DNA of 6,568 nucleotides from Bacteroidota bacterium (GTDB taxonomy: Bacteria > Bacteroidota > Bacteroidia > SpSt-205 > S141-50). A model generated the notes under the pieces. That model was not told the DNA's origin, did no database searches, and saw only the letters and a program-made list of their open reading frames with translations. This document shows positions 1 through 5,009 of this stretch, piece after piece. Both the position numbers and the translations under genes were made by a program. Position 1 is the stretch's first letter; every line of letters begins with the position of its first letter. Location: NCBI GenBank assembly GCA_015490695.1, contig WFXK01000269.1, positions 1 through 6,568 on the forward strand. Reading direction: 5' to 3'.

Positions 1-327
1 CTGCTGCCGATAATAATACCGCATTAGCTTCCTCAAAATCGGCTTTGCAACCCTATAAAGCCCTTTTTGGACAAGAATATCCATCCATTGCAGTTGTTCT
101 TGCGGCTTAGCCCCTTGATTCAACGGAAAGTAAAAATTATGCAATGCCCTTAAAATAACCCGCCATAAATATTGCTTATACTTCCTTGGAACTGCTTTAC
201 CTTTTAATAAATCCTGATAATAACGCCAATAAACGGTTGTTTTATCTTTTAGTTGTGCTGCGATATAGCGTTTTTCTGCTGCAGTACATCGTTGTAATAA
301 AAGCGCAGGGTCGTAAATCGTTTTCAT
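1..327 (-). CDS. Hypothetical protein, 5' part only (Bacteroidota-type family); runs off the left edge
   Basis: An open frame of 109 codons starts at ATG 327-325 and is still open at base 1, so the C-terminus is missing. The start is set by the ATGA overlap with the dnaG stop (TGA at 326-324), which suggests translational re-initiation after dnaG. The visible protein is basic, helical and rich in Tyr, Leu, Lys and Arg, with no signal peptide or membrane segment. Segments such as AAEKRYIAAQ near residue 17, LWRVILRALHNFY near 55-67 and ILVQKGLYRVAKPILRK near 84-100 resemble, from memory, a family of about 500-residue uncharacterised Bacteroidota proteins. Those begin with an SKxEKRYFKLF-like segment and continue with repeated helical pairs, perhaps TPR-like. 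The family link is by recollection, not a search, and no function is assigned. Being last in a coupled series with dnaG may only reflect operon packing. Confidence 0.8.
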   Translation of the reverse strand, partial: MKTIYDPALLLQRCTAAEKRYIAAQLKDKTTVYWRYYQDLLKGKAVPRKYKQYLWRVILRALHNFYFPLNQGAKPQEQLQWMDILVQKGLYRVAKPILRKLMRYYYRQQ

Positions 328-2192
328 ACGCTAATACTCAGCCGATTTGCTAACTCTTGAAGCCGTTTAAAAGCGTTTAAATACACTTGCATGCATCGCT
401 GCATTCCCTCCCTATCCCCTGTTTGCTCACATAACTTTATCTGCTCCTGACTCTGCTGCAACAATTGCTTTACTAAAGCAAAATGATAATGCAATAACGC
501 ATTTTCTATAGTCTTCGCTAAGGGTTTATCATGTTCAGGCACAGTAATCTCTTGCTGCTTCCAATTTTGACTTAATTGATAAGGGAAAAACAACAGGGAT
601 TGAACCAGTGAACCCAATGCCTCATCCTGAACTAAAACCGCAATAGGATTTTGAACCCCTTGGTCTATTAACGCAAAAAACTTTTTTCGTAATTGTTCAA
701 ATTGAGGGTTTTGGAACTGTACTTTTCGCAGGGTCTCTCCTAAAAAGTCTAAAACGGTGGTATGTTCGTCTAAATGGTGGTCAAAGTAATTGAATAGTAG
801 GCGTAAAAGTTCTTTTTCGTGGTTTTGAGGGGGAGGTAAGGAAGCGGTAGGAAGCGATAGGGAGTGACGCCGTTGTAAACGCTGCTGTTGTTTTTGCTTC
901 TGCCGCCATTGAAGCTGCAAAGCTTGCTCAATCAATGTCGGTACAACCTTTAAATGCTGTGCTGACTGCTCTATGTATAGCTTCCGCTGAATAACATCAG
1001 GAACCTCCATTAACAAAGTAGCAACATTATAAATCGCTTCTGTTAAGCGCTCAGGATGTTGATGAAGCTTTTCTATCGCTCCCTGCTGCTCTAAAAAGAA
1101 CGTTAAAAAGTGCTTAGTATGGCACTTGAGATAAGCTTCAAAAGCTTCCTTTCCTTCCTTTTTTAAAAAAGAATCAGGGTCTTCACCTGCTGGTAATAAC
1201 ACTACTTCAATGCTAAGTCCTTTTGACACTAACAAAGGTAAAATCCGTAATACTGCTTTTTTTCCTGCTTCATCTCCATCGTATAGTAGCACTACTTTTT
1301 TTGCTAAGCGTTTAATCATTGCTGCATGTTCCTTAGACAAGGCAGTGCCACAAGTAGCTACGGCGCAACGATAACCATGCTGCCATAAAGTAATCACATC
1401 AAAATAACCTTCTACTAACCAAACCGATTGCTGTCTTAATATCCCCTCTTTGTTTTCATAAAGCCCATAAAGCACCTTAGACTTTTGATAAATCGGTGTA
1501 TCCCCTAAATTGATGTATTTCGGCAACTGCGGATGGTCTTTTAATAAACGTCCTGCAAACCCTATGACTTGCCCTGTTCTGTCCCGTATAGGAAATACCA
1601 CTCTGTCCCGTAGAAAGTCTTTTAATTGAATACCGCTTCGTAGGGCTAAACCACTTTCTATGAGCACTTCTCTTTGGAATTGTTGTTGTAATGCTGCTTT
1701 TACAAAAGCATCTGCTGCATTAGGCGCATAACCTAAGTGGAAATGTTGAATGGCTTGCTTAGAAATCCCTCGTTGTTGTAGATAATGTTGTACTTCTGGA
1801 GCCAGTTGTAAACAGCGTTCATAGAACTGCATAGCGTAGCGCATGATGATATACAGCCGCTCTTTTTCTTGATAGGTGCTTGTGATTTCTCCTTTTTCCC
1901 ATCGTAAGGGGATGCCATAGCGTTCGGCTAACCACCGAACCGCCTCTGTGAACGTCATCCCCTCTAACTCCATTAAAAACGTAATCACATTCCCCCCTTT
2001 CCCCGAACTGAAATCTTTAAAAATCTGTTTAGAGGGGGAAACATAAAAAGAAGGATTAGTCTCCTCCTTAAAAGGCGAAAGGGTTACATAATTACTGCCA
2101 CGCCGCTTTAACGGCAAGAACTCACTAATAACCTCTACAATATCGGCTGTATCTAAAATCTGCTGGATAACGTCCTCAGGAATATAGGGCAT
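324..2192 (-). CDS. dnaG: DNA primase DnaG, variant without zinc-ribbon ligands
   Basis: DnaG makes the RNA primers for lagging-strand synthesis and works with the replicative helicase DnaB. The 622 residues have the usual family length and order. The N-terminal zinc-ribbon-like domain spans about 1-98. The RNA-polymerase core includes FLRDRVVFPIRD near 193-204 and PKYINLGDTPIYQKSKVLYG near 224-243. The TOPRIM centre has EGYFDV (E261), GTALS (282-286), DGDEAG (305-310) and the DPDSF segment (338-342). A Gln/Arg-rich linker (about 425-443) leads to a helical C-terminal helicase-binding region. The fold is intact, but the CHC2 ligands are replaced in register by Ser39, Lys42, Asp60 and Ser63, so this ribbon should not bind zinc. 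I recall similar KDFSSGKGG sequences in other Bacteroidota primases, so this is probably a lineage trait and not decay. ATG 2192-2190 overlaps the upstream TAA (TAATG), and the TGA stop overlaps the next ATG (ATGA). Identity is near certain. Confidence 0.97.
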   Translation of the reverse strand: MPYIPEDVIQQILDTADIVEVISEFLPLKRRGSNYVTLSPFKEETNPSFYVSPSKQIFKDFSSGKGGNVITFLMELEGMTFTEAVRWLAERYGIPLRWEKGEITSTYQEKERLYIIMRYAMQFYERCLQLAPEVQHYLQQRGISKQAIQHFHLGYAPNAADAFVKAALQQQFQREVLIESGLALRSGIQLKDFLRDRVVFPIRDRTGQVIGFAGRLLKDHPQLPKYINLGDTPIYQKSKVLYGLYENKEGILRQQSVWLVEGYFDVITLWQHGYRCAVATCGTALSKEHAAMIKRLAKKVVLLYDGDEAGKKAVLRILPLLVSKGLSIEVVLLPAGEDPDSFLKKEGKEAFEAYLKCHTKHFLTFFLEQQGAIEKLHQHPERLTEAIYNVATLLMEVPDVIQRKLYIEQSAQHLKVVPTLIEQALQLQWRQKQKQQQRLQRRHSLSLPTASLPPPQNHEKELLRLLFNYFDHHLDEHTTVLDFLGETLRKVQFQNPQFEQLRKKFFALIDQGVQNPIAVLVQDEALGSLVQSLLFFPYQLSQNWKQQEITVPEHDKPLAKTIENALLHYHFALVKQLLQQSQEQIKLCEQTGDREGMQRCMQVYLNAFKRLQELANRLSISV

Positions 2193-2983
2193 TACAAGAC
2201 AATTTGAAATCCTAAGGAGAAAGAAGAAAAACGGGGATACCCTAATACCTCTCCACGGGGATTTTCGTACTGACTACCTGCTTTGAACAAAGGACTTAAA
2301 CGATAAAAGGCAAAGAAGCCTATCCAGCGGTAATAGAAGCTGGCTTGCACACCATAGAACCAACGATAAGGATTAGGTAAAAAAGAATATTTGAGGGTTA
2401 AGGTGCGCCGAATACCACCGCTAAGACTCTGTTTAAACTTCTGAGAAGCGTTCAATAAAACCCCTACCACAGGGCCCAATTCTATTTTCGTTAACACTTT
2501 TGCCTCTTCATTGCGTTTTAAGATGATGGCAAGTTGTATAGGTAATTGCACATAAGTTAAGCGGAAACGTTCTAAGATAAAAGTCGTGTCGCCTGCTACG
2601 GGGAACTTCTTTTGCGGTTGTTGGTCGAAAGTAAGGCGTAGAAAGCCAATACCAGGTTGAAAATGGAGCCGTAGACGAGAGGAGAAAATAAGGTTATAAC
2701 CGAAGCCGATGAAGGTCGTTCCTGAGCCTGTGCTTAGTAAAGGAACGCTATCGGGCATGTTAGAAACAATAAGAAAAGACCTTCGGAAAATAACATCAAA
2801 GCGCTCGCTGCCTCTGTAAACAATATCGTTTCTAATAGAGTCGGGGGTTTCATATAAAATGGGGTTTTGCGCCCAAAGTAAAACAGGTAAAAAGACTACA
2901 AGGAGTTTTTTACTTTTGTAAACCTTTCTATTAGTAGCAGCGATGCACGATGATTTACGTCCGCAATCCTTAAAAGACTTCAT
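2192..2983 (-). CDS. Putative outer-membrane beta-barrel protein (PorT-like), with signal peptide
   Basis: The product appears to be exported to the outer membrane. A Lys-rich segment is followed by a hydrophobic core (KSKKLLVVFLPVLLWAQ, about 25-41 from this start), a typical signal peptide with cleavage near WA/Q. The mature part, about 220 residues, is full of alternating polar/apolar strands with Gly and aromatic residues: FIGFGYNLIF, LRLHFQPGIGFLRLTF, RLTYVQLPIQLAI, KIELGPVVGVLLNA, WFYGVQASFYYRWIGFFAFYRL and a closing strand FSLGFQIVL. The Y-x-x-(L/I)-P-(I/L) segment followed by LGP is what PorT/OMP_b-brl-type Bacteroidota barrels show. Its cargo or partner is unknown. The start is uncertain. 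No ATG, GTG or TTG lies between the signal peptide and ATG 2983, so the chosen start overlaps ruvB by 41 bp and gives a long n-region. ATG 3022 would overlap more, and an ATC at 2944 is a rare-start alternative. Its stop TAA shares a base with the dnaG start. Confidence 0.75.
   Translation of the reverse strand: MKSFKDCGRKSSCIAATNRKVYKSKKLLVVFLPVLLWAQNPILYETPDSIRNDIVYRGSERFDVIFRRSFLIVSNMPDSVPLLSTGSGTTFIGFGYNLIFSSRLRLHFQPGIGFLRLTFDQQPQKKFPVAGDTTFILERFRLTYVQLPIQLAIILKRNEEAKVLTKIELGPVVGVLLNASQKFKQSLSGGIRRTLTLKYSFLPNPYRWFYGVQASFYYRWIGFFAFYRLSPLFKAGSQYENPRGEVLGYPRFSSFSLGFQIVL
2911..2918 (+). promoter_or_regulatory. Bacteroidota -7 promoter element for ruvB
   Basis: TACTTTTG matches the Bacteroidota housekeeping -7 consensus TAnnTTTG exactly. 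It ends 24 bp before the ruvB ATG, giving a predicted leader of roughly 18-20 nt. No convincing -33 TTG is seen at the expected spacing. The element lies within codons of the opposing beta-barrel gene's signal peptide. Confidence 0.65.
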
Positions 2984-3911
2984 AGGGCAGAAGGAGGTCG
3001 TTGCGAATTTAGAGATTTTCATTCAAGCGGCGAACGAGCGTAAAGCGCCCCTAGACCATATTTTATTCCATGGTCCTCCTGGATTAGGGAAAACGACCCT
3101 TGCTCACTTAATCGCTCGCCACTTGGGGACTCAACTCCATCGTAGCAGTGGACCAATATTAAAACGTCCTGCCGACTTAGCAGGTATTTTAACCAATCTG
3201 CAACCCCGTGACGTGCTTTTTATAGATGAAATCCATAGACTTCATCGTAGCGTAGAAGAGTATCTTTATAGTGCTATGGAGGATTTTCGTATAGAGATTC
3301 TTTTAGACAGTGGTCCGCATGCTCGTAGTGTTACACTTTCCTTAGCGCCTTTTACCTTAATTGGTGCTACGACCCGTGTGGGGTTGCTTACGGCACCGCT
3401 AAGAGACCGTTTTGGCATTGTTATGCGGTTGGATTACTATACGGAAGGGGAGTTAAAACAAATTATTATGCGTTCTGCTCATTGCTTAGGATGCAGGATT
3501 GAGGAGGCGGCAGCAGAGGAGTTAGCGCGGCGCAGCCGTGGTACCCCACGCATCGCAAATCGCCTATTAAAACGCTGTAGAGACTACGCACAAGTAAAAC
3601 AACAATCCACCATCACCTTAGCCATCGTCCAAGAAACCTTAAACGCCTTAGGAATAGATAAAAAAGGACTAAATGATATGGATAGACGCCTGTTATCGGT
3701 GCTCATCCACCGCTTTGATGGTGGTCCTGTAGGGATTAAGACCTTAGCAACCGCCTTAGGCGAAGAACCCCACACCATAGAAGAAGTCCATGAACCCTTT
3801 TTAATCCGCCAAGGCTTCTTAAAACGAACCCCTAAGGGACGTATCGCTACCGCCTCTGCCTATCAATACCTAAAAGTTGCCTATCCCGCCTCGCTGTTTG
3901 ACGAAGAATAG
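2943..3911 (+). CDS. ruvB: Holliday junction branch migration DNA helicase RuvB
   Basis: RuvB is the hexameric AAA+ motor that, with RuvA, drives branch migration of Holliday junctions before RuvC cuts them. In order the 322 residues show the N-terminal LRPQSLKDFIGQ, Walker A GPPGLGKT (44-51), Walker B LFIDEIHR (92-99), sensor 1 GATTR (141-145), the PLRDRFG arginine-finger loop (152-158, finger probably Arg154) and sensor 2 GTPRIANRLLKR (200-211). The C-terminal winged helix carries FDGGPVGIKTLATALGEE (258-275), EPFLIRQGFLKRTPKGR (284-300) and a final short tail. All motor motifs are intact. The protein begins right at the LRP segment, without the roughly 15-20 residue N-terminal extension of many RuvBs. 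An in-frame TAA at 2919-2921 and the lack of another start make ATG 2943 the only reasonable choice. It is transcribed alone from its own promoter element. Neither ruvA nor ruvC is in the window. Confidence 0.98.
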   Translation: MHDDLRPQSLKDFIGQKEVVANLEIFIQAANERKAPLDHILFHGPPGLGKTTLAHLIARHLGTQLHRSSGPILKRPADLAGILTNLQPRDVLFIDEIHRLHRSVEEYLYSAMEDFRIEILLDSGPHARSVTLSLAPFTLIGATTRVGLLTAPLRDRFGIVMRLDYYTEGELKQIIMRSAHCLGCRIEEAAAEELARRSRGTPRIANRLLKRCRDYAQVKQQSTITLAIVQETLNALGIDKKGLNDMDRRLLSVLIHRFDGGPVGIKTLATALGEEPHTIEEVHEPFLIRQGFLKRTPKGRIATASAYQYLKVAYPASLFDEE

Positions 3912-3983
3912 CAATCTAAGTGCTCACACCATGCCTTGCTTATACCCCGTAAAAGCATATTTTCCCTATCCTATTAGTGCTAT

Positions 3984-4003
3984 AAAGGCTTTTAAAAGCC
4001 TTT
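3984..4003. terminator. Perfect 20-bp palindrome, candidate ruvB terminator
   Basis: AAAGGCTTTT is followed directly by its exact reverse complement AAAAGCCTTT, 73 nt after the ruvB stop. As RNA it could fold as AAAGGCUU, a UUAA loop, then AAGCCUUU. The 3' arm and the following UCU give a short U-rich end, so a weak intrinsic terminator is plausible. Being symmetric, it could act in either direction or be a protein-binding site. Confidence 0.5.
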
Positions 4004-4016
4004 CTAAAGTCCTTAA

Positions 4017-4274
4017 TAAGCTTCTTTTGCCAAATTCAACGCCTTTAATCCCAAAACTTAATGCCACTTTTAGCAAGCAGAATGCTTCCAGAGGCAAACC
4101 TTAATGCCACTTTCGGCAAACAAAATGCCTCCTTTAGCAAAGCACCATGCCTTCGTTAGCAAACCGAATGTCTCCAGAGGCAAACCCCATTGCCCCTTTT
4201 GGCAAAGCGCATGCCTCCAATGGCAAAATTCATTGCCTCCTTTAGCAAACGGAATGTTTTCAACAGCAAACGCA
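4017..4274. repeat. Phased tandem array of 12 diverged 21/22-bp units (six 43-bp dimers)
   Basis: Ten clear units start at 4060, 4081, 4103, 4124, 4146, 4167, 4189, 4210, 4232 and 4253, so the steps are 21, 22, 21, 22 and so on without exception. Two weaker units at 4017 and 4038 keep the same rhythm. The consensus is roughly aaTGCCtcctttaGCAAAc plus 2-3 variable bases. TG at unit positions 3-4 and GCAA at 14-17 are present in all ten clear units. The other positions vary widely, so the array is old, yet no indel disturbs the spacing. Units 2 and 6 share the 14-mer TCCAGAGGCAAACC, and units 4 and 9 share the 16-mer TGCCTCCTTTAGCAAA. Most units are imperfect inverted repeats of the type TGCC-N6-GGCA. 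It is not a CRISPR: there are no constant repeats with unique spacers of the usual size. The function is unknown. Cis-regulatory DNA, a structured RNA and a decaying minisatellite are all possible. Confidence 0.85.
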
Positions 4275-4346
4275 CTACTTTAATAACCTAAAAGTACTAT
4301 TCAGAAATGGCGGCTCATGGCACAATTACCCCAAATAGATGACATA

Positions 4347-4368
4347 ACCATTTTATTATTAAAATGGT
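4347..4368. promoter_or_regulatory. Hairpin upstream of the gmk promoter element
   Basis: A perfect 9-bp inverted repeat (ACCATTTTA and TAAAATGGT) is separated by the 4-nt loop TTAT. It ends 17 bp before the gmk TACTTTTG element. It could be an operator near the -33 region. It could also be a weak terminator insulating gmk from upstream reading, since a T-rich run follows at about 4376-4384. The stem is AT-rich, so chance cannot be excluded. Confidence 0.4.
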
Positions 4369-4385
4369 AAAAGGGTTCCTTTTTC

Positions 4386-4393
4386 TACTTTTG
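4386..4393 (+). promoter_or_regulatory. Bacteroidota -7 promoter element for gmk-purF
   Basis: TACTTTTG fits TAnnTTTG exactly and is identical to the ruvB element. It ends only 4 bp before the gmk ATG. With the usual distance from -7 element to start point, transcription would begin at or next to the A of the ATG, giving a leaderless mRNA. No clear -33 TTG was found. Confidence 0.65.
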
Positions 4394-4397
4394 CTCT

Positions 4398-5009
4398 ATG
4401 GAGCGCTATTTGATTTTTGCTGCACCCAGTGGGGCGGGAAAAACAACCTTGATTCACTATCTAATGAAACATATTCCACAATTAGGGTTTTCCGTATCGG
4501 CTACTACCCGCGCTCCCAGACACGGCGAAACCCACGGTAAAGACTATTACTTCGTCTCCAAAGAGACCTTCCAACAATGGATAAAAGAAAATAAACTATT
4601 AGAATGGCAAGAGGTTTATAAAGGTTATTTTTATGGGACGTTAAAAAGCGAAATAGAGCGTCTTCAAAAAATGGGGAAAATCCCTTGTTTTGATGTAGAT
4701 GTGGTTGGAGCGTTGCGCTTAAAACATTATTTCCAACAACGAGCCCTTGCTTGCTTCATCCAACCCCCTTCTATAGCAGCGCTTAAACAGCGATTACTAA
4801 AAAGAGGCACAGAGACCGAAGAAAGCCTTCAGCAACGCCTGAAAAGAGCCCAATGGGAATTACAATGGGCACCTTATTTTGATGCTATCATCGTTAACGA
4901 TGACCTTCAAAAAGCCCAACAGACCCTTTTGCACATTGTCCAAGCCTTCTTAAAAGGAGCCCTCCAACCAAAATTGCTAAATTTGTCTTTAGAATCCTTA
5001 AAGCAATGA
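4398..5009 (+). CDS. gmk: Guanylate kinase
   Basis: This cytosolic kinase phosphorylates GMP (and dGMP) to the diphosphate with ATP, and is essential for GTP/dGTP supply and GMP recycling. The 203 residues match the family length. The P-loop is APSGAGKT (9-16). The GMP-binding part has SATTRAPRHGE (34-44), DYYFV (49-53), EWQEVYKGYFYGT (69-81) and FDVDVVGAL (98-106). The lid carries LLKRGTETEESLQQRLKRA (133-151), followed by FDAIIVNDDL (161-170). The ATG at 4398 is the only usable start, because the P-loop begins 8 residues later and an in-frame stop lies at 4368-4370. There is no ribosome-binding site, since the promoter element lies 4 bp upstream. The stop TGA overlaps the ATG of the PurF-like gene (ATGA), so the two are probably one transcript with coupled translation and linked roles in purine nucleotide supply. 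The array and hairpin upstream may influence its expression, but nothing in the sequence proves it. Confidence 0.97.
   Translation: MERYLIFAAPSGAGKTTLIHYLMKHIPQLGFSVSATTRAPRHGETHGKDYYFVSKETFQQWIKENKLLEWQEVYKGYFYGTLKSEIERLQKMGKIPCFDVDVVGALRLKHYFQQRALACFIQPPSIAALKQRLLKRGTETEESLQQRLKRAQWELQWAPYFDAIIVNDDLQKAQQTLLHIVQAFLKGALQPKLLNLSLESLKQ

Larger units (their letters stand above)
3912..4397 (+). other. 486-bp intergenic region between ruvB and gmk
   Basis: No convincing protein or RNA gene was found on either strand. From left to right it holds a featureless 72-bp stretch after the ruvB stop, a perfect palindrome (3984-4003), a diverged tandem array (4017-4274), about 70 bp without recognised structure, a hairpin (4347-4368) and the gmk promoter element (4386-4393). 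Short open frames inside the array (for example 4105-4284, 59 codons) only reflect chance openness. The 43-bp repeat period is not a multiple of three, so the repeats do not keep one reading frame. Confidence 0.75.

Noticed and set aside
1733..1918. 61-codon minus-strand open frame inside dnaG
   Set aside because: It lies in a different frame of an intact, strongly conserved gene; the product looks random.
2012..2076. Pseudogenisation of dnaG suggested by lost zinc ligands
   Set aside because: The frame is intact at full length, all TOPRIM residues are present, and the neighbouring residues of the ribbon are conserved, which fits a functional zinc-free variant.
3584..3778. 64-codon minus-strand open frame opposite ruvB
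   Set aside because: Antisense shadow of conserved RuvB codons, with no start signal or domain.
3877..4104. 75-codon plus-strand open frame overlapping the ruvB end and entering the array
   Set aside because: It starts inside ruvB in another frame, has low-complexity composition, and ends in the repeats; no family resemblance.
4017..4274. CRISPR array
   Set aside because: Units are 21-22 bp and contiguous, diverged along their whole length, with no unique spacers of about 30 bp and no cas gene nearby.
4105..4284. Small open frame (59 codons, plus strand) running through the array
   Set aside because: The frame crosses units whose 43-bp period shifts the reading frame each dimer, so no repeated peptide results; there is no promoter element or conserved domain; openness is by chance.
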